Source of the DNA: Bacteroidota bacterium | Lineage (GTDB): Bacteria; Bacteroidota; Bacteroidia; Palsa-965 | Direction: 5' to 3' | Length of the DNA: 60,034 nucleotides | Assembly: GCA_013289095.1 (NCBI GenBank) | Contig: JABDAO010000006.1 | Location: forward strand, 1-60,034 | Shown here: in pieces, positions 36,252-44,669 of the stretch | How positions within the stretch are numbered: the first letter of the stretch is position 1 | Layout of the letters: each line of letters opens with the position of its first letter | Translations under genes and position numbers: made by a program | Notes under the pieces: generated by a model | What the model was told of the DNA's origin: nothing | Seen by the model: the letters and a program-made list of their open reading frames with translations, nothing else | The model's database searches: none

Positions 36252-37235
36252 ATGATACTCATTATTAGTCAGGAAACAGAAGTCAGCACCGAGGATGTGA
36301 TTGAATGGCTCCTCTTCAACAAAGCATCCTGGAAAAGGATCAATGGCGAAAAAACAATCCAATCGGTCGCACTTGAATTTGGAGGAGGCTGCCTGGGCAA
36401 ACAAGCGCATTGGTGGAATGCCGACGGTGAGACTTCGTTTTCAGAAATACATGCGGTGTGGTACCGCCGGGGCGACCTGAACATTCAAAGCACCCAATTA
36501 AACGAAGAATATGAAGGAATGCAACAGATCAACGCCTATCATCGCAAGGAAACCCTGGCCTTTCGTCTGGCTTTGCACCAGGCCCTTTCTGATAAATACT
36601 GCATCGGGAGCATTTTTGAAAACTACCTGAGCAAAATCAGCATTCTCGAAAAAGCCATCGCTGCAGGCTTTTCGGTGCCTGCTACCCTGATCACCACCTC
36701 CAAAAAAGAACTTCTCAAATTTCTAACGCAGACTGGCGCCCAGGTAGTCACCAAATCCATCGATCATGTGCTCAGTTTCTGGATCCAGAGTTCGAATTAC
36801 TACGCCCATACCAGCCTCATCGATCAGGAAGCCCTGAACCTCATGCCACCTGCCTTTAATGCCACCCTTTTTCAGGAACGCATACCAAAAAAGTATGAGC
36901 TGCGGGTTTTCTATCTCGACCAGGCTGTTTTCTGCGCTGCTATCTTTTCGCAGCATGACCCCAGGACACAGATCGATTTCAGAAATTACAATTACGAGCG
37001 TCCGAACCGTGTAACGCCCTACCGTTTACCCGATACCATCACAGCGCAGATCACCGGTTTGATGAGAAAAATGGAGATGCGTTCGGGTTCGCTCGACCTC
37101 ATTGTGACCCCTAACGATGAATACATTTTTTTGGAAGTAAACCCGGTAGGACAATTCAAACAGGTATCCGACCCCTGCAATTATTACATCGAAAAAAAAA
37201 TCGCCGATACACTGACCCATGCTGACCGAACATAA
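36252..37235 (+). CDS. gwsG: Grasp-with-spasm ATP-grasp peptide maturase
   Basis: 327 residues from the ATG at 36252 (MILIISQETEVSTEDVIEW). ATP-grasp ligase of the grasp-with-spasm RiPP family: N-terminal VWYRRGDLN, substrate-side KISILEKAIAAGFSVPATL, ATP-site Lys in QVVTKSID, then LFQERIPKKYELRVFYLD, and the metal-binding end SLDLIVTPNDEYIFLEVNP with VNPVGQF. Such enzymes join acidic side chains to Ser/Thr/Lys on a precursor. The next small gene overlaps its 3' end by 17 bp, so the operon is translationally tight. Symbol given by family. Confidence 0.88.
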   Translation: MILIISQETEVSTEDVIEWLLFNKASWKRINGEKTIQSVALEFGGGCLGKQAHWWNADGETSFSEIHAVWYRRGDLNIQSTQLNEEYEGMQQINAYHRKETLAFRLALHQALSDKYCIGSIFENYLSKISILEKAIAAGFSVPATLITTSKKELLKFLTQTGAQVVTKSIDHVLSFWIQSSNYYAHTSLIDQEALNLMPPAFNATLFQERIPKKYELRVFYLDQAVFCAAIFSQHDPRTQIDFRNYNYERPNRVTPYRLPDTITAQITGLMRKMEMRSGSLDLIVTPNDEYIFLEVNPVGQFKQVSDPCNYYIEKKIADTLTHADRT

Positions 37236-37416
37236 AAACCTGCTCCTTGAAAAAGTGAGGGGCGATCTTTCAAAACTCCCGATTGGCTATCAAAACTGGA
37301 ATGTCAATTCCCGGCATGCCTACGACCAGGGTGCTATCTGCATGCCGTCTCCCCTGCACCAAACCGCTAAACTGGTTTGCAAACGGTTCTACAAGGCCAT
37401 TACTATTTTTATCTGA
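37219..37416 (+). CDS. Small protein inside the RiPP operon
   Basis: 65 residues, overlapping the ATP-grasp gene by 17 bp and ending 8 bp before the SPASM gene. I do not recognise it. It is Lys-rich at the start (MLTEHKNLLLEKVRGDLSKL) with YQNWNVNSRHAYDQG in the middle, and has two Cys. No GG leader cleavage site is seen, so it is not an obvious second precursor. The position suggests a recognition or partner protein; this is inference. Confidence 0.55.
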   Translation: MLTEHKNLLLEKVRGDLSKLPIGYQNWNVNSRHAYDQGAICMPSPLHQTAKLVCKRFYKAITIFI

Positions 37417-37424
37417 CAAACAAA

Positions 37425-38477
37425 ATGAGGTTGACCGAGGCTGACAAACAAAGTTATTTCGCGCTCCACGCCTGCTGCATCCCCGTAAAAGGCATGACAC
37501 GAAGCATCATGTACGACCTGAACCGAAAAGACTATCAGTACATCCCAAACGCGATGACCGATCTGCTCCATGCCAACAAACACCGCACCATCGCCGAGCT
37601 CCTGAATGATGTGGGTGAGGCCGACAAGGAAACAGCTGTTGAATACTTCGAGTTTCTGCTCGAGCATGAATTTATTTTTCTGTGCCCCCGCAACGACCTC
37701 AACCGTTTTCCGCCCATCTCGCATCGGTTCGAAACACCTTCGCTCATTACCAATGCCGTTGTCGACCTCAGTCTTGCTTCGGCCTATGATCCTGAATCTG
37801 TCTTCATCCAGCTTGCCGAACTGGGCTGCCGCGATATCCAGATCAGGACCTTTGATGCCTGTGAGCTTTTGTTTTACAGCCGGCTGCTCGACTCGGCACA
37901 GGAAAAAGGATTCAAGTCCATCGAACTGCTGGCCTGCTATCATCCCTCCTTGCTGCCCGATAAGCTGATCAGGTTTGTGAACCAGTACAAATTCACCGCA
38001 TTCATCCTGGTGCATGGGGCCCCCTTTAAAAGACGCATCCAGGATGCGGTCTACGAAATGCATCTCATACAATTTGAACCGGTACAACTCGAACACGGCA
38101 AAGCATACCGGCAAACCGACTGCAGCTATTTCAGCATCAGCCCAAAAATACTGGCCGAAGCCATGAACCATCACCTCTACTTTAACCGAAAAGTGGCCAT
38201 CGATCATCTGGGGTTTGTGAAAAATGCCGAATCGTGTACGGGCCATTTCGGGAATGTAACCACGCACCTCTTGAAAGAAATTGTAGAGCAAACAGATTTT
38301 CAGCGTATCTGGTCGGCCAGAAAAGACGATACCCGGGTGTGCAAAGATTGCGAATACAGGTATATGTGTGTCGACAACCGCCCGATTTTCTGGGATGAGC
38401 ACAATGCCTGCTGGGCCCATCACGAACCCTGCAGATACGACCCTTCCAGGGCGCTCTGGCAACATGCCGGCCCCTGA
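37425..38477 (+). CDS. gwsS: Grasp-with-spasm SPASM-domain maturase
   Basis: 350 residues from the ATG at 37425 (MRLTEADKQSYFALHACC). The usual radical-SAM CxxxCxxC motif is absent from the N-terminal part. The C-terminus is a SPASM domain: CTGHFGNV, IWSARKDDTRVCKDCEYRYM, then CWAHHEPCRYDP, which would bind an auxiliary iron-sulfur cluster. The middle has a weak TIM-barrel-like alternation (LGCRDIQIRTFDACELLFY). In this system the SPASM protein works with the ATP-grasp enzyme on the same precursor. Cytosolic. The symbol follows the family name. Confidence 0.86.
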   Translation: MRLTEADKQSYFALHACCIPVKGMTRSIMYDLNRKDYQYIPNAMTDLLHANKHRTIAELLNDVGEADKETAVEYFEFLLEHEFIFLCPRNDLNRFPPISHRFETPSLITNAVVDLSLASAYDPESVFIQLAELGCRDIQIRTFDACELLFYSRLLDSAQEKGFKSIELLACYHPSLLPDKLIRFVNQYKFTAFILVHGAPFKRRIQDAVYEMHLIQFEPVQLEHGKAYRQTDCSYFSISPKILAEAMNHHLYFNRKVAIDHLGFVKNAESCTGHFGNVTTHLLKEIVEQTDFQRIWSARKDDTRVCKDCEYRYMCVDNRPIFWDEHNACWAHHEPCRYDPSRALWQHAGP

Positions 38478-38574
38478 CCCCGGCCCAATCGGGATGTTTC
38501 GTTTTCCGGATGACGCTCAGGCAAGACGACTTCAAAATCCGACCATTCACGTGTCCAGCCATCTTTTGAAACCT

Positions 38575-40086
38575 ATGAACATGAAAAACAAACACCGGTA
38601 CCTCATCCTGGCCCTGCTCCTGATACTGTCAGAAATAAATGCCCAGCATCGGCCCGGAATCTGTAAACTGGTGGCGTCAGACAGGGATACCGGAAGTTGT
38701 TTGGGATGGGCCTGTGCCGCTTTTGACAACCATGTAATCGGGGGGAGCCCCTTTAAAGCTGCCACAGACGGCAAACACAAACTCAAAAATGTGGGCTCGG
38801 TTTACGTCTTTTCAAAAAATGTCGATGGCGTCTGGGAACAAACCGATGAGGTGCATCCCGACGGCTTCCAGGCCGGGCTTTTGTTTGGAACAGCCCTAAG
38901 CCTGCATGCTGATCGTATGCTGATAGGCGCCAATGGCGACAAAGACGCCGCCGATTCATTGAAAGACCCGCGTAAAGGGGCGGCCTATATTTATGCATTG
39001 AACCCGGCAGGAAAGTCTGTTTTTCTTCAAAAAATAATGCCGGCAAACCGGAATTCGAATGATGATTTCGGCAGCGCGGTTGATATTTCTGACCGGTATG
39101 CGGTGGTTGGCGCACCGGGTCGAAAAAACGGAACAGCCTACCATTCGCCGCTGCCGGGCGCGGTGTATGTATACCGCTTAGACTCCACGCATACCTATAC
39201 CGAGCAGCAAACGCTGTACCCTCCCGATTCGAACACATTCAGGTTTGGACAGGCCGTGAGCCTGCGCGACAACCGCATTGCCGTATCGGCTGCAGAACCG
39301 GCCGAGGTGTATATCTATACGTTTCAGCAGGAACCTGAAAAATGGACGCTGACGGCTGTCATCAAACCCGATCCTGCCAAAGAAGAAAATTTTGGAGAAT
39401 CGCTTTGCCTCACCGGACAGCAATTGGTGGTAGGCGCCGGTGGAGACGGCTGGCAGTTCGAAGGCGTGGATATGCCCCTCACCGATTCGGTGATGGAGCA
39501 GCTCAGACCCGACGACCGCGGAAATTTCAAACGCATTTTTGTACTCAACACCAGGCATTGCAAAGACTCGTTGGGAATCAGTGAAACAGAATTCAAAGCA
39601 AAAGCCAACAAAGTAGAACCGCCCGAAAGCCGGCAAAAAAGAATGGCCGGAGCCGGATCGGTAAGCATCTATGAACTGGATACAGATGAACACTGGAACC
39701 TGCAGGCCCGAATCATACCTGCCGACTTACGCACCGACGAGCATTTTGGCAGGTGTGTTTCGGCAAACGACAGTATGCTCCTGGTGGGCGCTTTTGGCGA
39801 TAAGCTCCGCGAACCAAACCGGAAAAACAATTTTTACGCTGGCGCCGCCTATCTCTTCCGCAAGAACAAGGACGGGGTGTGGAAGGAAACCGAAAAAATA
39901 ACCGATCATCCACGCACGCCCTGGGTCAAGTATGCCTTTTCGGTAGCCCTGAGCAGCGACAACGTGGTGATTGGCTCACGTTTCGAACCCAAAGACAATA
40001 CCGGTAAAAACAGCATGCCGGGCGCAGGAGCCATTTATATTTACCAACAACCAGCAACACCCGAAAGCTATAGCCCCATGCGTTAA
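38575..40086 (+). CDS. FG-GAP repeat secreted protein
   Basis: 503 residues from the ATG at 38575; a second start, 6 bp on, is equally good. Signal peptide (MKNKHRYLILALLLILSEINAQ). The body is a repeated beta-propeller blade pattern, for example FGTALSLHADRMLIGANGD, FGSAVDISDRYAVVGAPG, FGQAVSLRDNRIAVSA, FGESLCLTGQQLVVGAGG, FGRCVSANDSMLLVGAFGD, the FG-GAP/integrin-alpha type. There is no T9SS tail. It is exported and probably binds a ligand or cells. It starts 98 bp after the SPASM gene and could be transcribed with the RiPP operon; no link is proven. Confidence 0.8.
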   Translation: MNMKNKHRYLILALLLILSEINAQHRPGICKLVASDRDTGSCLGWACAAFDNHVIGGSPFKAATDGKHKLKNVGSVYVFSKNVDGVWEQTDEVHPDGFQAGLLFGTALSLHADRMLIGANGDKDAADSLKDPRKGAAYIYALNPAGKSVFLQKIMPANRNSNDDFGSAVDISDRYAVVGAPGRKNGTAYHSPLPGAVYVYRLDSTHTYTEQQTLYPPDSNTFRFGQAVSLRDNRIAVSAAEPAEVYIYTFQQEPEKWTLTAVIKPDPAKEENFGESLCLTGQQLVVGAGGDGWQFEGVDMPLTDSVMEQLRPDDRGNFKRIFVLNTRHCKDSLGISETEFKAKANKVEPPESRQKRMAGAGSVSIYELDTDEHWNLQARIIPADLRTDEHFGRCVSANDSMLLVGAFGDKLREPNRKNNFYAGAAYLFRKNKDGVWKETEKITDHPRTPWVKYAFSVALSSDNVVIGSRFEPKDNTGKNSMPGAGAIYIYQQPATPESYSPMR

Positions 40087-40092
40087 AGCGCC

Positions 40093-40137
40093 ACACGCAA
40101 GCAGTGCCTCCGTGTCTCTGTAGTAAATACAAACCAC
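40093..40137. repeat. CACGGAG hairpin repeat, copy 3 (partial)
   Basis: Right half only: GTGCCTCCGTGTCTCTGTAGTAAAT and CAAACCAC, like the 3' part of the copy at 33010. Confidence 0.5.
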
Positions 40138-40572
40138 AGGCCCCCATCGTTCACACCTAATTAAGCGCGGTGGATGTATCGGGAAGCCCTCGTAACCCGA
40201 CTACAGCTACATGCATCTTTTTCAGGCCAGCCTTCAGGAAAGTAATGCTTTCGGCAGAACTTCCCAGACAGAAAAGAAGGGCACCAGCAAATAATGCTTT
40301 TTACGGACGAAGGTTACAAATACATTTCCAAACTCGTCGTACAATTCTCTGGCCTGTTCATTCTTGCGATAAGCAACTTCGACAGTGTATTCGTTCCCTT
40401 TGTTCCAGCTCTGGCGGCCATGTTTATCAAAACAAACAAACTATAATAAAGTATATTGTATATGAAACAGGAAACGGCTCATTCCGCGTCTGGAAATTAA
40501 ACCGGTTTCATTCCAAAAAGAAAAGAATCTTCCTTTTTCCCTTTCTGTTTCTCTTTCTGTTTCTTTTTTCAC
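40138..40572. other. Gene-free stretch
   Basis: Only low-quality open frames. The final 40 bases are pyrimidine-rich (CTTTTTCCCTTTCTGTTTC) and lead into the promoter of the DUF4199 gene. Confidence 0.4.
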
Positions 40573-40656
40573 CTTCATTTTCAACCTGTCTACCGTCAAT
40601 TTCACGTAGTTCAACAAAAAATTAAAAATTGCCCCGTTTCCCTGCTTAGACTTGTA
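40573..40656 (+). promoter_or_regulatory. Putative LytTR-type promoter of DUF4199 gene
   Basis: Two half-sites TTTCAACCTGTC (40579) and TTTCACGTAGTTC (40600) lie 21 bp apart, two helical turns, as for LytTR-type response regulators that bind direct repeats. A TTAGACTTG (like the -7 box TAnnTTTG with one mismatch) ends the block 18 bp before the ATG. The same spacing is kept in the decayed copy at 35683. No LytTR regulator gene is in the window. Confidence 0.5.
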
Positions 40657-40671
40657 GAAAATTATGACGAC

Positions 40672-41148
40672 ATGGATATCATCAGCAGTACCGAGAGCAG
40701 TAAAATACGGGGAACCTCGGCCCTGACCCTGCAAAGCATACGCACGGGTTTATGGGTGTGTATGAGCTTGATCATTTATTTTTTAATAATGGAAAGCCTG
40801 GGGTTTTTGGAGCATTTGATACTCCGGGCCTTTAACCTGGTACTCCTTGTTACCGGAATTTACTGGGCCTTGTATAGATACAGCCGCAGCAGAGGAGGCA
40901 AGATCGATTATTTTGACGGCATCCGTCTGGGGATACAAACAACACTCATAGCCACTGCACCCTTTGCCGTGTTTATCGGTATTTTTCTGGGCATGGATGC
41001 ACCCCTCATGAATTACATTATCCAGACTGTCGATATCGGTAATTATGTCTTCTCCCCGCTCACGGCTTCGGCAGCAGTAGCTGCTGAAGGCATCAGTTCG
41101 GGGTTTATCGTCACCTTCATCTTAATGCCTTGGTTTAAAAAACAATAA
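40672..41148 (+). CDS. DUF4199 membrane protein
   Basis: 158 residues with four predicted transmembrane segments. LWVCMSLIIYFLIMESLG, YFDGIRLGIQTTLIATAPF and the last segment GFIVTFILMPWFKK are in keeping with DUF4199, a Bacteroidota membrane family of unknown function. DUF4199 genes are frequently near LytTR regulators; none is visible here, but the promoter has a LytTR-like direct repeat. A terminator follows at 41205. Confidence 0.75.
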   Translation: MDIISSTESSKIRGTSALTLQSIRTGLWVCMSLIIYFLIMESLGFLEHLILRAFNLVLLVTGIYWALYRYSRSRGGKIDYFDGIRLGIQTTLIATAPFAVFIGIFLGMDAPLMNYIIQTVDIGNYVFSPLTASAAVAAEGISSGFIVTFILMPWFKKQ

Positions 41149-41204
41149 CTCTTTTCCTCCAGTACACCTCGTTTCTTTTCCTTCCTTTTTGTGTTGTGTT
41201 ACAC

Positions 41205-41238
41205 AAGCCCCCGAAGTCTGCTCACTTCCGGGGGCTTG
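41205..41238 (+). terminator. Rho-independent terminator
   Basis: AAGCCCCCGAAGT / ACTTCCGGGGGCTT stem followed by GCCTCTTT, 57 bp after the DUF4199 gene. Confidence 0.7.
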
Positions 41239-41242
41239 CCTC

Positions 41243-41354
41243 TTTATCCCAGATTTCATTCTGAATCGGCCTTCCCGCTCAAAAGGCTAATAGCATATAC
41301 ACCCAGCGGGATACCCCGTCTCCCGACGTGCTATCGGCAGACGGGGTATCCCGC
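41243..41354 (+). repeat. Type A element, copy 4 (truncated, palindromic)
   Basis: Starts TTTATCCC, contains CGGCCTTCCCGCTCAAAAGGC and CACCCAGCGGGATACCCCGTCTCCCG as in copy 1, then departs from the family. In place of the normal 3' half there is a 16-bp perfect inverted repeat: GCGGGATACCCCGTCT (41306) and AGACGGGGTATCCCGC (ending 41354). Confidence 0.7.
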
Positions 41355-41543
41355 TCTTCCCAAGTGCTGGTAGTGTTTCTGTGCGATGACATACTTCAAC
41401 TGTAAAAAGCCCGGCAAAGCCGGGGAGAAAGCTGTTTTTCCGGATCCATTCTGCTTAGAATTGGCCCTATGCCCTGAAATGGAGCAAAATAAGCCAAATG
41501 AATGGCTTTCAATTTTTTTGTACATTTACGCCCAATTCCCTAT

Positions 41544-41614
41544 GGTCCTGTGGCCGAGTGGCTAGGCTGAGCTCTGCAAAAGCTCCTACTGCGGTTCGAA
41601 TCCGCACGGGACCT
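41544..41614 (+). tRNA. tRNA-Cys (GCA)
   Basis: Acceptor GGTCCTG / CGGGACC with one G-T pair, D arm GCC..GGC, anticodon stem GAGCT / AGCTC with loop CTGCAAA (anticodon GCA, Cys), T arm TGCGG-TTCGAAT-CCGCA, discriminator T. CCA is not encoded. A terminator hairpin follows at 41621. The 3' end is the attachment core of the island to the right. Confidence 0.95.
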
Positions 41615-41615
41615 C
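41593..41615 (+). repeat. Left attachment core (attL) in tRNA-Cys 3' end
   Basis: The 23 bases starting GGTTCGAATCCG and ending GGGACCTC recur exactly at 49757-49779 and in part at 49944-49960. The tRNA gene itself remains intact, as is usual for elements that integrate at tRNA 3' ends. Confidence 0.8.
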
Positions 41616-41620
41616 ACCCA

Positions 41621-41653
41621 AACCCCCATATTCAGCGAAATATGGGGGTTTTT
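41621..41653 (+). terminator. Terminator of tRNA-Cys
   Basis: AACCCCCATATT / AAATATGGGGGTT with a TTTTT run, just 3' of the tRNA. It lies to the right of attL, so it belongs to the island side of the junction. Confidence 0.85.
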
Positions 41654-41853
41654 CGTTTCTGACCCCTAAAATCGTGCTCGTTTCTGCTCGTTTGCGCTCT
41701 GTGCCGCACAGAACCGCTCGTGAAATGTTCGGGTAAAACCAAATGTTCGAGTAAACGCTTCTTTTCCCTGGCTAATGTTGACCGGGCTGAGATTGCCGAT
41801 TATCCGGAAAAGGGGTAATTTGGCTCATCTAATCCTAGGATAAGCATAAGTTT

Positions 41854-44616
41854 ATGGAAACACATCAACTACCCACTGAGGTAATCTCCTTAATACACCA
41901 TGTAAAATTAAACGAGACAGGGTGGTGGGAAAAGGCTTTTCAGGGAATGATAACATCCCTTATAGGCAGTAACAGCAATAAGCCAACGACACGAGAAAAT
42001 CTCTATGATATATTTAAGACTCAGTTAACCGATCATTTTGAAAAATCGAAATTCGATCAACAATTTGATATGTTGCTTGGTAGGAAAACCATTGTTGAAA
42101 TCTCGAAGGGCGAATTTGTACTTTCGACTACAGCATTTGAAAATTTCAATAAATCATTTCTTCAGCAGCGGCAAATAGAGGATGAGGCGCTTAAGAGATT
42201 TACTCATTTTGCTGTGATCAATTGTCCAGAATTGGATGCTACCAAATTATGGGAAGACTTCAACAAAAAGTTGATGATGCCCTTAATTAAGGAGTTGGGT
42301 GCACGGATGTATGAACTTATATCCGGAAATAAGTCATTTCAACTTCAGCAACATAGGGTTTTTATCGACTTCATGGATGGCATTTCATCGGAGCGTGACA
42401 AAATAGGATCTCTTATATCAGCATATTTGGATTTCAAAAATACTGAGGTGAAGAGTTACATTCTTAGGCAATTAAATTATTATTTCTTTATAGAAGCTTC
42501 TAGCTTAACCCCTCAAGCCCTCGAGAAAATATATGCCCTTTCAAAGTCGCAAACAAATTTAAAAGTATTTGCTGATACGAATTTCCTGCTTAGTGTATTG
42601 GATTTGCATGACAATCCATCAAATGATGCTACAAGCGCATTGCTCGACTTGCTTGTAGAAATAAAGAATAAGGTAAACGTAAAGATTTATGTGTCGCCCT
42701 TTACCATTGATGAGTTCAAGAATTTGTTGGGCAAAATAAAAGACAGCATAAAAAACACAAGACCAACGCTAAACTTTGCGAAGGCAGTGGATAATCATGA
42801 ATCGGTATCTGGAATTCTTCGAAAATATTATCAAAAATGTGTGGAGAGAGGCACGATCTTAAGTCCAGAGGAATATTTCGAGCCCTATTTGAATAACGTT
42901 ACAGTATTCTTACGAAGTAAAGGAATAGAGATTTATAATGGGAACGTCGATAAGTATTCAACTGATAGTAGAGTAATAGATGATTTAAATACTCAAGTGG
43001 AATATCGATATGCTAAATATGAAAGAAATAATCCAGGTAAGACAAAGGATGAATTGGAGAATGTTAAGTTGAAGATTTATGACAAATTTAACCATGATTG
43101 CAAATTGTGGTATCTAGTTAAGGATAAGAGACCTGGATATACAGATTCTCCGAAGGATATTGTTGATTGGATAATAACGTTAGATTTTAATTTGTTGGAA
43201 TTTGACCATTTCAAACAGGAAACTACTTCCACATCCCCAGTTGGCTTATGCCTTCATCCGAATGAATTTATTTCAATGCTACAGTTTTGGGCACCAAGGA
43301 GTGAGAAATTTGAGAATGCGATCTTCGAGAACTTTAGATTGCCATTCTTGTTTCATGAGATTGACTTGGAGGCAGAAAAGGTAAGTGTTGAGATCCTGAA
43401 ATCACTATCGCAGTATGGAGACAGTAAAGAATACAGCGTAGATTTGGTTTCGGAGATTTTAACAAATAAAGCAATAAGACATAAAATAAAACCATCGAAT
43501 ACTACCCAGGCTAATGCTGAGCTAATAAAAGAGGAAGTCTATAAACTATACGAGAGCTCAAAAAGCAAGTTGGCTGAAAAGGATGTCATAAACTTGGAAC
43601 TCAAAGGCGAGTTGACGAATCTAAAGAGGGGGTTCGATTCTCTTGCAGTAAAAATAGACGATTTAAGCTCTGGACAAAGGAAGCTTATTGAAGAACACAT
43701 GCGATCCGTAATTCAATTTCGAATCAAAGAAAGCGAAAGCGGGAAAAGAGAAAAAGAGTCGGTGATCGCTGAGCTGGATGCAAGAATGGAAGACTTTGAA
43801 AAATTGCGCCAAAGAGCATCGACGTTATTTGAGGGAGAGAAGCGAAAACTTGCATTTAGACTGAACGCATTTTTATCCGGTAATAAGCAACTGTATTACA
43901 AAAAAGCTTACGAGAATATGGAAGCAGGTCTATTGGATGTGAACAAAATGTCAGAGCTCTCCAAGAGAAGGGAGGAAATAGCTAAGGAGCTTAACGAGAT
44001 TAGGATTCCAGTGGCTGTAGGTAATGTTGTTGTGTTTTGCGAAAATCAAAATGCGGAACAGTTTAATAAGCTTGGATTTGAAGGCATAAGCTTTTTTCCG
44101 GAAAATAATAGTGCTGGAGTTTTTATTAAGGTAGTTTCAAACCCTACTGCCTTTGGAATAAGAGATCGTGATTATTTGACCACGAATGAAGTAGCGAAGT
44201 TGCAAGCTAAACATAAAAACTATATCATATTAGATTACTACTGTTTCGAAAACTACTTATATCATCCAGATAATATAAAGGAACTGGAACTCCCCGGGTT
44301 ATCTGTCACTGAATATATCGCGGAAATATTTAAGCAGCGCGATGAGCAAAGAGATAGAATTCTGACAATAATAAAAACATCCCGGCGAGGATATCAAGAG
44401 TTTAAAATAACCGAGGATAAATTTGAAGACAAAGATGACACGGAGATAATTAATAATCTAAGCTCAAATGACATTGAAGTTCTCTTAAAATCATTTGACA
44501 TGAAGAGATTCTTTAAGAGAGAAATACTTGTGAAACACCACTTACCATTTGAACTCTTAACATCAACTAATTGGTTTAAGAAACAAATAACCTTGTTGTT
44601 GGAAGTGAAAGCGTAA
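41854..44616 (+). CDS. PIN / coiled-coil / TOPRIM-like (DUF4435-like) fusion protein
   Basis: 920 residues. The N-terminal 230 are helical and unrecognised. A PIN-like nuclease domain spans about 235-455: VFADTNFLLSVLD (Asp241), TIDEF (Glu287), NHDCKL (Asp415) and TLDFNLLEFD (Asp444) give the four acidic positions of a metal site. A coiled coil covers about 555-660. The C-terminal part (about 715-920) has VVVFCENQNAEQF (Glu730), FGIRDRDYL (Asp771, Asp773) and YYCFENYLYHP (Glu799), the pattern of DUF4435/OLD-type TOPRIM domains as in the PARIS effector AriB. Two possible nucleases in one chain suggest an RNA- or DNA-cutting defence effector. The GmrSD-like gene follows by 53 bp. Fold calls come from motifs only. 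Confidence 0.75.
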   Translation: METHQLPTEVISLIHHVKLNETGWWEKAFQGMITSLIGSNSNKPTTRENLYDIFKTQLTDHFEKSKFDQQFDMLLGRKTIVEISKGEFVLSTTAFENFNKSFLQQRQIEDEALKRFTHFAVINCPELDATKLWEDFNKKLMMPLIKELGARMYELISGNKSFQLQQHRVFIDFMDGISSERDKIGSLISAYLDFKNTEVKSYILRQLNYYFFIEASSLTPQALEKIYALSKSQTNLKVFADTNFLLSVLDLHDNPSNDATSALLDLLVEIKNKVNVKIYVSPFTIDEFKNLLGKIKDSIKNTRPTLNFAKAVDNHESVSGILRKYYQKCVERGTILSPEEYFEPYLNNVTVFLRSKGIEIYNGNVDKYSTDSRVIDDLNTQVEYRYAKYERNNPGKTKDELENVKLKIYDKFNHDCKLWYLVKDKRPGYTDSPKDIVDWIITLDFNLLEFDHFKQETTSTSPVGLCLHPNEFISMLQFWAPRSEKFENAIFENFRLPFLFHEIDLEAEKVSVEILKSLSQYGDSKEYSVDLVSEILTNKAIRHKIKPSNTTQANAELIKEEVYKLYESSKSKLAEKDVINLELKGELTNLKRGFDSLAVKIDDLSSGQRKLIEEHMRSVIQFRIKESESGKREKESVIAELDARMEDFEKLRQRASTLFEGEKRKLAFRLNAFLSGNKQLYYKKAYENMEAGLLDVNKMSELSKRREEIAKELNEIRIPVAVGNVVVFCENQNAEQFNKLGFEGISFFPENNSAGVFIKVVSNPTAFGIRDRDYLTTNEVAKLQAKHKNYIILDYYCFENYLYHPDNIKELELPGLSVTEYIAEIFKQRDEQRDRILTIIKTSRRGYQEFKITEDKFEDKDDTEIINNLSSNDIEVLLKSFDMKRFFKREILVKHHLPFELLTSTNWFKKQITLLLEVKA

Positions 44617-44669
44617 TAAGGTGTTCGACGCGGTTACTATATGTTGGATTAAACAATAATCATCTGCCC

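Noticed and set aside
37389..38465. 358-codon minus-strand frame
   Set aside because: Antisense to the SPASM maturase, which has clear family motifs.
40170..40625. 151-codon plus-strand frame before DUF4199
   Set aside because: Ends in pyrimidine-rich leader, covers the putative promoter, and has no domain.
41191..41373. 60-codon frame near tRNA-Cys
   Set aside because: Runs through a terminator and the truncated type A element.
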